NCBI GenBank assembly: GCA_002633005.1
Contig: NMRA01000105.1
Coordinates: forward strand, 910,010-974,009
Direction: 5' to 3'
Source: Phoronis australis
Lineage: Eukaryota; Phoronida; Phoronidae
Length of the DNA stretch: 64,000 nt
The notes beneath the pieces are model-generated. The model saw nothing but the letters and a program-made list of their open reading frames with translations. It did no database searches and was not told the origin of the DNA. A program made the position numbers and the translations under genes. Below are positions 36,281 through 48,012 of the stretch, in pieces; position 1 is the stretch's first letter, and each line of letters starts with the position of its first letter.

Positions 36281-36835
36281 TTACATTAATTGGGTCTTGC
36301 TCGCATCGGGCAATGCGATCATCACAACTGTACCTGATTCCGGCGTCACGCTCTCTTTGATACTGGTACAACCGCTCAGGACGAGCGGTGAAAATTCCCG
36401 CACATCTTTAGAAATGCGTGACTTCCTTGTAAGCGTATTATTCACGGTTTGGCCGCGTTTCAGACAGCAAACATTAGGCCAAATTGTGTTCCACGGGCTT
36501 TTACCTGTAGCAGCTGTCTGTAGACAGGCTACAAGCAACCGCGTTTGAGTCCGGGGCGCATTACTTAAACACAAGACACTCGCAAGGCACTTGTGGCGAG
36601 AAATCTTCACTCGTGGAACGGAAACAATGATTTCTATCCCATAATTCAATATTCGAGTGTCGACAACCGATCTCTTCAGTGGCCGCCATTTTGCGAGCAA
36701 GGTTTTGAGCTTATTCGCGAAACTCTCTATGCGTGTTATTGCCTGTCCTGGCCAAACTCGCGAGAATTTTTCCCTACCGAACCCATGGCCAACACACGTT
36801 ACGATTTAGCCAATATGCACCATCCGTCATGTTAA
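36281..36835. promoter_or_regulatory. CpG-rich patch, possible promoter
   Basis: CpG density is visibly higher here than in the flanking AT-rich DNA, and several frames are open on both strands. GCCGCCATTTTG near 36683-36694 matches the YY1-type initiator motif (AAAATGGCGGC on the minus strand). A small hairpin CCGCTC / GAGCGG lies at about 36371-36387. These are promoter-like traits. The long minus-strand frame (36281-36700) is open over 139 codons but unrecognised. Confidence 0.4.
36565..36689 (-). CDS. Candidate first exon, unknown protein
   Basis: An ATG in the YY1-like context AAAATGGCGGCC starts a frame beginning MAATEEIGCRHSNIELWD. It continues to residue 41 and a GTAATG donor at 36564 (phase 2). 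Without splicing it would stop two bases further on. The second residue Ala, the initiation context and the overlapping YY1-type motif are typical of animal first exons. The donor is not ideal, and no downstream exon could be identified because several frames remain open. No family recognised. Confidence 0.35.
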
Positions 36836-38039
36836 AAACTGGGTATTATACACATACAGTCAGCGGAGTGTTTACTTTATCATTCCTTCTGAAATTTCAG
36901 TACGTATGTTTTACAAATCACTCTCACGAGTACTTTATATAATACGGAAATGTGGGCACGGGCCTAATTCCGACAGATTATATTGTGAAACTTAATGCAA
37001 AACGTTAAATTTCCGAGTTTGCTGCCGTAGTAAATTTGCTTGGCCCATTAGTATTTATATTTTACAGCATAGCCTACATGCCACATGAAAGAGTGAGTGT
37101 TGCTTAAAAGTACTCTGAAATTACAAACGCGAAGTTAAGTCCCCAATGTAAAGAAGATATCCCTGCTGTAAATATTTATAATCCATAAAAAGTTATAAAG
37201 CAAATTCCACCTCCTTCATTTCAAACGACACTCCCTGTCACGCGCATGACTATACATGCGTTTGCATTAAAACAATAGGTAGTTTTATGATGACATTTAC
37301 ATTGACCACAAAATATATGTTAATTGGCGTGCTATGAGAACTATTCCAACTACTTTATTACACTTATCGCGCGATATCTGTTCAAATGGACCGAGAGACT
37401 CGCATAAACGTAAATCACACCGTGTCTGCATAAACTCTATACCATACACCCGAGTAGAGATTCCGACGTCTGAGGTTAAGATACAAAAAGTACTCATTTT
37501 CTGCAACAAATCGTGCATGTCCTGGAGGATTTGCTTTTATACAGGTTTAAGAAAATCTCCAAATTGCAACCGATGAGCATAATACGATCGCAATGCGTCC
37601 TGTCTGATATTGCAGACCGAAGATATTTTCTCATTAATTATTTTTAAACATCTTGATTTTAATTGATTTAAATAGCAGGCCCCACGGTCTAGAACACAAG
37701 TGTACATATATACTACTATTCTGTTAGACTGCTATAGTAAATGAGATTCCAGGTAAAAATGTCACATGTATGGATAGGCCTACGTAATTACTCTGGGTGA
37801 ATCCTGGCGTAACGAGTTTACTATTGTATTATTTACTGAATGTACTTATCTAACTGATGACTCATTTCTCTGTTTCTAACACATTGGCCTAATTAACATA
37901 AAAGGACATTAGAAAAAGCTATGAAAGCGGGGGAAGGAAAATAAGCAAATATGTCACACTAAACTTCGAGATAAAGGAGATATTATCGTATTAACCACCG
38001 CAAAACGCAATTTTAGGATTGTCGTTGAACATGAAGACT

Positions 38040-38225
38040 TTTTAAAGTTATTAGCTTTAACCAGAGCTACATGTTTAACAACATTCGTTGTTTTTGGAAT
38101 TTGACTACAAATCGCCAACTCTCTCTGTTGTCTAACAAACATTGGCTGTAACCATGGTAGTTGGCTGTAACCATGGTAGTTGGCTGTAACCATGGTAGTT
38201 GACTATACTACTTAAATACGCTTTT
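38040..38225 (+). repeat. Dispersed repeat family R4, copy 2, with 19-bp tandem units
   Basis: It has the same word order as copies near 20.4, 49.6 and 57.9 kb (AACCAGAGCTA, ACTACAAATCGCCAA, ACATTGGCTG). At about 38146-38202 the unit GGCTGTAACCATGGTAGTT is repeated three times in tandem, a local expansion not seen in the other copies. Confidence 0.6.
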
Positions 38226-38233
38226 TGCCATCT

Positions 38234-38390
38234 ACTCAGTGACGGAAAGGGGTGGAGGAAGCCATGGCCCCTAAATTGTCCCATATTCCATGTGACAGTT
38301 CGAGGGTGCTAATGTCTGACGGGCAAAATCCTGGCTAAAAAATACTCTGCCCCCCTACTTAACTCAAAATCCTGGATTCGCTCCTGCTAC
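38234..38390. mobile_element. hAT-like MITE, copy 2 (diverged)
   Basis: It begins near CAGTGACGGA and ends TGGATTCGCTCCTG. It retains TCTGACGGGCAAAATCCTGG and CTCAAAATCCTGGAT from copy 1. The word CTACT flanks both sides, a possible remnant of the target duplication. Confidence 0.6.
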
Positions 38391-38775
38391 TGCATGGGTA
38401 GCGCAGGACTGAAAAAAGTGGGGGCTATAGCCCCCCTCCCCCCAGCCCCCTATGATGCGCCGCCCATGTACTGATTGGGATTTGGCTCAGTCAGCATAAC
38501 GTAATATTACCTTAATTAGATTTGCCCGAAAAAAGGAAGGAAAATTACTCATTTTCCGCGATCACACTGAAAATGTGTCGATTGTTCAAAACACGGACTA
38601 ATGTGACTGCTTATTTTGGTACTATTTATGCGTGAATTTAAACAGTACACACCATGGATTTTTGCACATTTTGAATTACCGGTGGCCACAGACTAAATGT
38701 ATGACGTAAAATTTAGCTAAATCCATGTTAATTTTGTATAGTTAGCTCGAAATTTTGATTTTTCTTTCAATTTTG

Positions 38776-38807
38776 CCAATTTTCACATTTCCCGCCATGT
38801 GACGTCA
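38776..38807 (+). promoter_or_regulatory. Proximal promoter motifs: CCAAT, E2F, CRE
   Basis: CCAAT at 38776-38780, TTTCCCGC (E2F consensus TTTSSCGC) at 38788-38795 and the full CRE TGACGTCA at 38800-38807 occur within 32 bp. They end 38 bp before an ATG. The spacing and combination are those of a core-proximal promoter for the gene starting at 38846. Confidence 0.55.
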
Positions 38808-38845
38808 TGGGTTGAACACGAGAGATCAGTGACTAGTATTGAACA

Positions 38846-39568
38846 ATGGCGGAGAGTAGGCAATTTGAAAGCGACGACGATTATGAGCAAGAATTGAACG
38901 AATACTATGAAGAAACGTACGCAAATGGTAGCCAGGATGAAGAAATGGGGTTGCACGAAAGCGGAAACGAGTTTGATGTGCTTCCGGCTGCGTACTTTTC
39001 TACGCTGAGGCCTTACGATCTCCCGCGAGAGAAGCGGTCTCGGGCTCGACGAGTCAACCCAGTCATCCAACAGACGCTCCTGAATAAAGAGCCGATGTTT
39101 CTGAATGGTAAATATTGCTCCTTATTGAACCAGGCCTTCATCGTAACGTTTCCTCTGACTGGAGTCGAAACACGAGTCCTCAAAGTGGGCAGAACACAGA
39201 GTGGCCCCGGACCGAATCGCTTAATTGGTCCACGCTGAGGTCCCACACTCTCGTTCGGAGCACGAAGCGATGCCACTTCTGCGCAAATTCGGCGTCCTTC
39301 GAAACACCGAGACGTTCTCCATCTGGCTGGTGTTGCTGCAGCTTCAGCAAACACATCTTTTTATCCCTCTACGAACCTTCTCGACGCTAAATATACTTTG
39401 CTTTCACTTCACTGTACAGGTGTATACACTTTGTTGCTGATCCGAACAGTATGGCGAACGACTTGGGTTCAACCCATGATGTTGCAAATAATCATTATTT
39501 TTTTTAAAATTTTTGCGTGTTTCTTTATGAGCTGTGCAGTAAAAGCACTGAAATCAAGTAAGATATAA
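38846..39568 (+). CDS. Candidate two-exon gene, acidic N-terminus and hydrophobic tail
   Basis: Exon 1 (38846-39107) starts MAESRQFESDDDYEQEL, is strongly acidic for about 45 residues, then turns basic (PREKRSRARR). It ends at LFLNG-type sequence at a GGTAAAT donor (phase 1). An acceptor ACTTCACTGTACAG at 39406-39419 allows exon 2 (39420-39568). This keeps the frame and gives a total of 136 residues with a Leu/Ile/Phe-rich segment (MLQIIIIFFKIFACFF) and a short basic end before TAA. AATAAA lies two bases after the stop. Promoter motifs lie just upstream. The hydrophobic tail could be a tail anchor or just a T-rich by-product. If the intron is not spliced, exon 1 reads on to a stop at 39236-39238 (130 residues). 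No homologue recognised. Confidence 0.45.
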
Positions 39569-39569
39569 T

Positions 39570-39575
39570 AATAAA
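39570..39575 (+). promoter_or_regulatory. Poly(A) signal AATAAA
   Basis: A canonical hexamer directly after the stop codon of the 38846-39568 model, followed by a T-rich stretch. It implies a very short 3' untranslated region. Confidence 0.4.
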
Positions 39576-41787
39576 ATTTATTTTGAGGTACTAGAGTCAT
39601 GTTGCGTACACTTTAACTGAAGTAGACTTCACAACAGTGCTTGAATATAAAAAAGTCAAGCTGCTGGGAAGAATTGCTGCAGCAGTTTTTCTTTGGAAAG
39701 ATTAATGATACGAATATTCGCTTTTCATTATTTCCCATTTTCAGATTAATGAAGGCTGTTAATATGTGCGTTGGCATTACACAAACCTGTGGTTTGCTTT
39801 CATCTCCAGAGGATAGCGGTTTCTAAATCGAGACTAAACCCAGGCATCAATCTAGCCCATTGCTAAGTGTTCCCGAGCACCTTGGTCCGGCATCATGATT
39901 CGCTGTTACAGTTGGACAAGTCGCTAAAACCCTTTACCAGCTGATACCAGAGAATCAAAACTGAACGCGCTCACTTTGGCTAATTTTTATCGTATGCATT
40001 ATGGTAAAAACCATTCTTTTACGAGGAATTCAATTTAATAAGCCAAACAGTTCGAAGAGTCACCAGTTACATGTATATTCCAATATATTTTAGCCAGTGT
40101 TTTGCAGTCCACGCAACAGGACCTTTGATCACATTTCCTGAAAAACGGGCTTCGTGACGACAGCGGCGCTTGTACAAATCTAATGGCTGTGCCGTGAAAC
40201 GAGCTAAGTTTCCAATGGAGACACATGTTCAAAAGAGACACTGTTATGGACGATGAAAAAGAAATGAAATGTAAACACTGTAATAATGACAATAAAAAAA
40301 CGGCGACGACGAATGAAGAAGGTTTTCTATGTCACGCAATAACTCCGGGAATATTGTTTTTGCCAAGCTTTTCAATGTAAATTACGAACAATGGGTTCGA
40401 ATATTCTCAGCCTGTTTAACAATTTCTAGGGGCCAGACCCGGGAATTTAGGGTTCGGTCCAACGATATTCTGTTTTAGACATATATTAAAAGGGAAATAA
40501 CCTCAGGCTTACTAAACTGGTATTCTTTTTTTCGTTTCAGCAGTACATATTCTACAGTATAGGGGGGGGGGCTCCTTTCGGCTATATCACGTCAAATCTA
40601 AATGTCACATTACTGTGAAAATCATTCTCACATACCTTTTGCTTAGGAAGACAAATGCGATCTACCATTCGATGAAGATTTTGCAAGTTTCCTTTGGCTA
40701 TACTGGTAACTAAACGCATTCACTAACCGACCATTGCGAATACAGGCAATGAAAATCGCAACAACAATAAAACTGAGTCTACATGAACTACAGAGGCAAT
40801 AGGCGAGGACCTGGTAGTTACCCTACCCCCTCACGAACTCCGCGCGTTCTCATATAAGGCGTTCTTCGCTCCTGGTCCCAATTCCGTTCCTACGATATGT
40901 ACTTCTTTTTTCTCGCACCGCAATTATTTTTAATCAAACATGGCCACTCCTTAGTTCACAAACCAATTGTCAATGACTTTAGTCACAAATTTAGAGAGGG
41001 CATTATGCATTACTGAACTGGAAAACGTGTATGAGACATGTTCGAAAGACAGCAATTGTCAGTGAGTGCCAAGAAGCACATACTAGTAGCCAGTGAGAGA
41101 ACTGGTGAAAAGAATTCTGTTGGGAAGCTATGCGAGGCTGGTTACCTTGACATTGCGATACTTCGAGGGACAATATGGCCCTATCAATTTAAACAGTTTT
41201 AAGTGTCACCGTTTGGTCTATTCGCGCTATTCGTAACGGGATGGCCGGAATGGCTGATGTGTTCCGCAGTATTCCACATGCATGTACATGTATTGTTTGT
41301 GCCAACATACGAGACCTTTATTCTGTACCGATGACCGGGTATTCCGTTGAGATATACATGTAGGCAGCAGACTGGACTTGAGTATACAAGAATCTTTGAA
41401 CAATGACAGGCAGGCAGGGAATGTTCATCGGAACACCAATGAATCTTTCAAATAGGTAAAAAGCAAAAAGGGTATTGCGCCTTTAATTTCTTCGTCATGA
41501 TTCAAAATCTTAAAATGATAAGAGATATCAAAGCCAAACAGCATCTTGCTAGGTTAAGATGTCAAAGAACATGTCCATGCTGAGCGGATGCGATAAACAC
41601 AAAAATTAAGGTCGCCTACAGGGCATTTGAAGTTAAAAGGATACCAAACCTGGTTTTGGCCTATTAGCAGATATTAAAAACGACTTACCCAGTTTTCTGA
41701 AACAAACTAATGCAATGTAATTCTTGGCAACCATCAAAAGTTTCGATTAAAATTTGAAAATTACCCTTTCCAGGTCTGCTAAATGGG
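39576..41787. other. No gene recognised
   Basis: Frames of 60-85 codons without motifs and a run of ten G near 40562. Nothing supportable. Confidence 0.35.
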
Positions 41788-42021
41788 TTATAAGCGTGAC
41801 CTACGCTTTAGGCGAGTTAGGGTAATTGTGGGGACCATGGTAACGACCACCCGCCCAGAATAAGAATACTCTACCTCTGACATGAGTTTTTTTCTCAACC
41901 ATTTATCGGGACTTTGCCATCGGGTGGTTACAAAAAACATGAAACAAGAACTCACACCAGTCACACCCTTACACCCACAATTACACATAAATTTACAAAA
42001 AAGGTTCCAAATTTTCCCCAT
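41788..42021 (-). CDS. Small Cys-containing ORF, doubtful
   Basis: From an ATG in good context (AAAAATGGG) a 77-codon frame reads MGKIWNLFCKFMCNCGCKG and later WQSPDKWLRKKL, ending RRSRL. A CxCxC cluster lies at residues 13-17. There are no splice sites, signal peptide or family match. The T- and G-rich strand composition makes chance likely. Confidence 0.2.
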   Translation of the reverse strand: MGKIWNLFCKFMCNCGCKGVTGVSSCFMFFVTTRWQSPDKWLRKKLMSEVEYSYSGRVVVTMVPTITLTRLKRRSRL

Positions 42022-44829
42022 TTTTGTTAAAGTTTGACACACTTGAGTTTTTACAGGCTATGTAGTTTTCAGAGTTGTGATAGTCACTGACGAAATTTAC
42101 AAAGACGTTGACACACAAATTTCGGCCTTTACATTTAGAATTCAAGAGAGGAGGCAGTGTGGCCTAGTGTTTTTTATTGAATCCTGCTTTTATCACTTAA
42201 GTGGGACATCAATGATGCATTAGCAGGCGACACAACGAGGATTGGTCGAAATCACCAAAACAGGGTTTATATTCCTTTTAAAGGGAAACTGGGCTGTCAT
42301 TGAAAGGTAGGTTCCAGTGCATCCAAAACGAGGGAAACTATAAAGATGCCCAACTTGTAGTGACAACCATTTAAAAAAGACACCGTTCGCATGTCGTCAC
42401 CTTGGTTTAATTGTGCCAACTGACCGTAAACTTCACGTAGATTACACAGGCGGAAACATTCTGTTGCATGACTGAGGCCAACCAATGAGTGATGTTAAGG
42501 CCCTAAAGCGGCGCTCTTCTGCGTTCTGTACAAATTTGAGAATAATTACAACGGTTATACACCATGTCCTGGTATAAATATCTTAAACCTGCTCCACAAG
42601 CGTACACCAGGCTATTCCTCGTCAACGCCGTCGTGGTCTTAACCTATGAAGGTGTTTGAAGCGGTGGCACTGATTACAATAAATCGCCTGAAATAATGAC
42701 ATCTGACACGCGACTGCAGTCTTTACACAACAGAAACTAGCCCGCCGTGACAATCATCTTAACGGGTCTGGTTTCATGAAGCAATAATTAACTGCCATCT
42801 TTTCTTCACCGGTTTCTAACAGAAGGTGCATAGATTCAACTTCAAAAGTTGGTTTTTCAGTGACAGAAACGGCAGGATTGTTTAAGAAGCTAATCAACGC
42901 TATCAAACTACTTGGGGTTTACCTTTGCACACATGCGGAAATTGGTTTCAGCCACAAGAAAACCTCTCAAACCACTACCAGTGGCCAAAATGGAAGGGAT
43001 GAGCAGTTCGTTTTCAAACGTGAATACTTGCTGATACATTGGGTGATCCGTTTTATTTTGGAGTTAAGTTCATTTCCCACCAACTTATGAAAATGATTGG
43101 TACACATTTTATAAGCCAATACAGACGTAGGTCAATCACATGTCATAATTTAGGTTTCAGTAATGTGATCAAGTCCGCGTCTGTTTGCATCCGCCTCGAC
43201 TCGGCGATCACGCACACAAGCACAATCAGTCAACGGTAAGCGAAGACAATGTGTTTCTTGATAACCACTGCTAAGGCATTGTTTCCCACATTATGTGCGG
43301 GTTTGACCACGACACAGCCGCACACATCGGGGTGTAGAGAACAGCCTTCCGTTTTCCCGCATAACTTTTTCAATTCCGGACTCCCACGAAACCGTGGGGG
43401 GCCAATTAAATGTCTAATTTACCAGGACAGTTTGGCTGACCGCTCAGAAAATGCGACCGTGTTCCAATAATTTCAATGAGGTTCTGACAAGCATAAGCAC
43501 TTAAAAATTACCAGGTCTTCCAAGTACACAACACGAAATTGAAAAAAAATATACAACCAGTTTACTAACCTGGATTTATATTGCAAGCTTGGTCCCGGTC
43601 TTTAACGAACGCTCCCAGGCTAAGTTGGTATTACACCTTTACTTTCAGAACCAAGCCGTCAAATCTTTATTACAAACTCTACGGTAGCTATCATGAAAGT
43701 GATTTATATACGGAGCGCAGGCAGTGAAGCTAGTGACGTCATAGGAACTCCAACTCTATTCGCAGAAACGGACTCGACAGTGTCGAAAGATGAATGCATT
43801 GTAATGCCCGTAAATATTCCAAGAACGTAAATTGTTGACAGTAGATTTCATGAAGGCGTTTGCAGGCGATTTATGTCTGGCCACAGTATACATGTACATG
43901 TAGGAAGTCAAATACACCACCTCCAAAAGTTATCAAAAAACTGGTAACTGATGCGTCAAAACGCAGTCAAAACAACGAAACAAAATGTTGAGATTTCATG
44001 CAAAGATTTAACCAGACAACTGTCGGTGCGTAGTAAGCTGGCTGATTAAATTGACATGGATGGTTATACAGCTATTTAAAACTCATTTTTTTTAAGTGTG
44101 TCATTTTTCACGCAGGACGCTTTCTGAAAGACTGGAATGTTTCAATTATATCCCTGAAACAGTTCGCTGCTGGCCTGTTAAGTAGAGGCAAATCACCCAA
44201 CTGTTGACGTCGACAGGCTTTCCAAACTTGTGTTTGAGATCTTTAAAACGCTATCTTGTGGTAACGGGATGTCTTGACTTCAAAGACGCTGGGTATAATT
44301 TATATGCCAGGCATATCCTCACTTTGCCGTAGATAAAAAACATGTTCTCGAATACAATCAATTCAATAAAATTGAATCGTATTATGGGTGGACCTTATGG
44401 AGGTGCCGATTCTAATGTCTTCAAGGCGACGTTGAGGGAGACTGTCTAGTAACCATTGATTTTTTATTTTTCTCGTATTCATTTATTTAAATTCTTTATT
44501 CATTCATTTTCCAAATTGTAACATTTAGTCGGTTAAATGAGCCCGTGTCTCGTATTCACTGCTTTAATACCGACTATATATGTATACAGGCCGATCTAGC
44601 ATGTACTAAAAGGAGTCCAACCGCAATTTCCGAAGGAGAATATCCGCGTAAGTTCTAAAAATGGAATGCCTGTGATTTTTTGGTCTTGTCCGCAGGGGAG
44701 GGGGCACCTGGGCTTAAATCTTCTTTTGGTGCATTCTAACTAAATTTTCCAAATCAAGTGAAGACTAGAAAAATACACAGGTGGATAATAAAACAACATG
44801 TAGTGATAAAGCAATGAAATCGGACAAAA
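42022..44829. other. No gene recognised
   Basis: AT-rich with frames up to 76 codons. A 58-bp segment 44590-44647 lies between TATACAG and GTAAGT and is open in one frame. It could be a microexon but has no other support. Confidence 0.3.
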
Positions 44830-44960
44830 TACACCAATTGTCCATCACCACCACCACCATAACGGATCAGTGTAACCGTCATAATCACCGTCATCTTCCT
44901 CATCATTATCACCAGGACATCATCATTGTCGTCGTCATCATAATGTTAGCCGTGACAATT
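44830..44960. repeat. Degenerate (ATC/CAT)n low-complexity tract
   Basis: Imperfect runs of CAC, CAT, ATC and GTC triplets (CACCACCACCAC, then CATCATTGTCGTCGTCATCA). The plus-strand 81-codon frame over it is a by-product. Confidence 0.7.
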
Positions 44961-45631
44961 ACCACACTGTTCATCGTTGCATGGATATCAAACATACCGC
45001 GGTCTTCCCAAGTGTCATTATCATAATTCCATATGCGGTCGGGGTTGGAAAAAATAACGCGTGAGTGTGGAAATTGTCATCGCCATCTCCATGTCGTCAC
45101 CATCGCCAATGTTGGCTTCACAATTCGTGCCGGACTGAACTGTAGGTGATTAGGCGTCATCGTCTCAATCGCAAACTATACAAGTCCATACAATGTACAG
45201 ACTGACTTCCCGGAAGGAATGTCGCTTGCAAAGGTACATGTAGCAGTCAGTTTTGGTGACCAACGTGCACAGAGCACAAGAACGCGTCACCAGAGCAACT
45301 TATAGCTCTGCTAGCCTTTTCATCGCACGCTTTACACTCCGTAATTGCAACATGATTGCTAACGACTAATAATTTGTTAATGAAGCATCGCGTACACACA
45401 GCAGGAAATTGGGCGTATGAATTCTGTTAGATATATCTCATTGGCGTTTATTGAGGTAATTTACAATGACAGTCGACTGGTTTACGCGGGAAGTCTTCGA
45501 GAAATATCAGAGAACACGATTTCAATCAATTAGACGTTTAGTTAATTAATATATGGTGCCGAGAATTAAATCTCGGTAGAACCAGGTTGTCATAAATCCG
45601 GCATAGAAGTTTCCAGTGTTGCGCCCACGGT

Positions 45632-45665
45632 GCGAGGTGGTCGAGTGGTAAAACCACGATGTTAT
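45632..45665 (+). repeat. tRNA-like 5' fragment
   Basis: GCGAGGTGGTCGAGTGGTAA closely resembles the acceptor/D-arm start of tRNA-Ser or tRNA-Leu with its A box (TGGTCGAGTGGT). No B box follows at the expected distance, so it is a tRNA relic or the head of a SINE, not a functional tRNA. Confidence 0.4.
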
Positions 45666-46026
45666 CTAAGGGGACTAATGCGAGTAGTGACGTTTAATAA
45701 ACATATGTAGGCCTACTGAAAGATGAAATCAATGCCATAACGGAAATATTCAGGCACTGCATTTTGCTTCAGTTGCATCACTAAGGCCCTCAGGCTCTTG
45801 CGGGGGAGGGGGGCTAACACGCCACAAACTGTCACAACAGCACAAGATGTAGCAATTCTTGACATTTCATAACAACGGATGTTCATGACAGGTAGATCTG
45901 TTGGGATTCCCCTCGATAAGCAGACACGAACGGCTATCCTTTATAGATCCTAACCAGCACCTCACTATTGGCATCGATTGCGGAGGAATGAAGACTTTCG
46001 ATTAAAAACACCAACTGTAGTAAATT

Positions 46027-46360
46027 TTAGCTACCCTGTGAGGTTGTACAAATTGCTATAACTCTCAATTGCGGTGATTTGCGCAGACCTTCGTAAAACG
46101 CAACTGGGTGCGGCAACTTCTTGTCGATGACTTGGGACAGATAGTGCTTGGCAGGGCTGCACAATCGCTGCATGGCGTGTAAGGCATCCCACATACAACA
46201 ACAAACGTGCACTGAGAGGGCAAATAATCGTCTTTTGCGTCCTCGGTTGTATCCTTTGCCAGTTGTCAAGTGTTTCCTCGTGAATGTGACGACGAATGAC
46301 GACAATTTTCGGACGGATCTACAGCCTTTGTGCCCCGGCTCTAGTCGGACAACTTTATAT
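46027..46360. other. Open on both strands, coding status unresolved
   Basis: The minus strand is open from about 46359 to 46027 (about 110 codons, basic and Cys/His/Trp-containing, for example VHVCCCMWDALHAMQRL) without an ATG near its start. The plus strand is open for 124 codons from 46148. The region is CpG-richer than its flanks. Neither frame shows a known domain or clear splice pair, so I leave it as undecided. Confidence 0.3.
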
Positions 46361-46699
46361 TTCTACGTTTACCTTTATATTTTCAGAGCCTCCATGACAG
46401 ATTTTCACGCAATTAAATTGACTAGGTTGCCATTAAAGAGACGATGGCTTATTTTTGTTTTCAATTTTATTCGATGTATTGTGTCACTTGGTATCTTTTT
46501 TGTTTATTTGCGAGTCTGTTAGCATCTGCCTCTCTATCTGCCATATCGCTCCAAGGATAACGAAAATGTGCACCTGACGTGAAGGCCACGGGTGACGCTT
46601 ATTTTAGATAAGGAGGGGACCTACTATACTGTGGCAAGCCCCCAGGGTCATTTTTGCATTCATAGCTGTGCCTGCTAAACCCATGACACGACTCTTGTG

Positions 46700-46930
46700 A
46701 AATACGCTGCGAACGTCAAGTGAGACTCATCGACATATGAAATCTTCGTTCGGACGGATTCGACTACCGCGGTGCATCGTAGTGACAAATCTAGTTGTAC
46801 GTTGGTCTCTATCTCTTCGGAATTACTGGACGAATTTTTCATAAAATGTGGCAAACTAGGCCTTCCCATTTTTAGATCGGTTCGAGATATTCTGTACCAC
46901 CTGCTGGCCATTTTGATACTAATAATAACC
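46700..46930 (-). repeat. Old inverted copy of the CTCF-motif repeat (A and B monomers)
   Basis: Read on the minus strand, the sequence follows the A monomer of the 59-60 kb array: AAAATGGCCAGCAGGTGG, then a GATCTAAAAATGGGAAGG counterpart of ATCTGAAAACGGGAGG, then TTTTATGAAAAATTCGTC. It then follows the B monomer (CACCGCGGTAGTCGAATCCG). The A motif CCAGCAGGTGGTAC (46894-46907) still matches the CTCF core at 13 of 14 positions. The B motif is decayed. The minus-strand 98-codon frame here is a by-product. Confidence 0.6.
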
Positions 46931-47715
46931 CCTAGTGGGATACCGTTTGCGGTGCAGTCACGTGGATGCATTACACTTTTTTGTTATGAGTATCTCTCGT
47001 TTACGACGTTTTTGTGCGTGAAAATCACAAAGCGCAACAGTGGCAATTTGACAGTACTGATGATTATTGCAAAGAATTTGTAGGAAACGCTAGAACATAC
47101 CACAGCAGACGTAAACATTGTGCCCATCTACCATATCGCCATCCAGCAACAATACATATTATTTCACCGCTACTTTGAACCGCAAACTGTCGTAATTATA
47201 CAAACTACCGCAATCAACAAATATTTATAGTAAAATGCCGCAACACGTAGGCCTTCGAAGCACAAACTTCCGTTGCACAATTTGTGGTTTGCGACGTTGC
47301 GCAGATCCTCGAAGCGCTAATTGTCGCAACTAATCGAAATGCTTTTGGATGCACAGACACTGTACTGAGTTGTTTTCAACACTTCGAAATCTGAGGGCAT
47401 GATTCTACCCCTTGGAAATGGCCGACCGACCGGGGGAGCCTGGAAAGAGTCCAAGGCGGCTGGAGGGACAATATCGTTTTCTCTTCAATGAAGTCACGAT
47501 ATTCTAGATAATGTTATTGTAACCAATTTAACGTTGACGACGGTAAAGAGAGGGACTATATGACGGAACACAGGTGGTTCAAGGTTGAATGAACGACGTG
47601 GTTGGCGGCGAAAACAGCGCATCGGTTTGGGTGACTTCTATATAAGTACATGAAAGTGACACGTGATGTAAAACCATTGGACATACTGAAGACTGACATG
47701 TACATGTAGGATCAG

Positions 47716-48012
47716 ATGGTTGCCGTATTGTCGTTTGTCAGTGATACCGCCAATGTGGGTCCTGCATTTCAAATACAGTGGCTTCCCGTCAGTCTAAAAA
47801 TCGTCGTTTATGTGACGACGTTATTTTCCGGTATAATTAATGTGAAAGAAACTTCAAAGCGTCGAAAAATACATGTATCAAAGATATTCGCGCGGCGATT
47901 TGCATATACATGCGAACAATGTGGTTGGCGAAAGTATCCCAAAAATGTTACAAATCCCAATCAGTTTGCTCAAAAAGGTGTGCACATCCTGTTGCAGTTT
48001 GAGGGTTGCTAG
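47716..48012 (+). CDS. Candidate intronless small gene, unknown
   Basis: A 98-codon frame from ATG (MVAVLSFVSDTANVG) holds a weakly hydrophobic stretch (VVYVTTLFSGIINV), a basic segment KRRKIHVSK and CEQC. A TATATAAG box lies about 76 bp upstream (about 47639-47646), well placed for a start near 47670. No poly(A) signal is evident and no family is recognised. The frame may be fortuitous. Confidence 0.25.
   Translation: MVAVLSFVSDTANVGPAFQIQWLPVSLKIVVYVTTLFSGIINVKETSKRRKIHVSKIFARRFAYTCEQCGWRKYPKNVTNPNQFAQKGVHILLQFEGC

Noticed and set aside
44590-44647. 58-bp microexon between TATACAG and GTAAGT
   Set aside because: The acceptor lacks a pyrimidine tract, there are no partner exons and there is no homology. 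GTAAGT occurs by chance about 30 times in a window this size counting both strands.
45632-45710. Functional tRNA-Ser/Leu gene
   Set aside because: Only the 5' third is tRNA-like. There is no B box or matching acceptor 3' strand.
46675-46971. 98-codon minus-strand ORF
   Set aside because: It follows the A and B monomers of the CTCF-motif repeat, so the frame is a by-product of repeat sequence.
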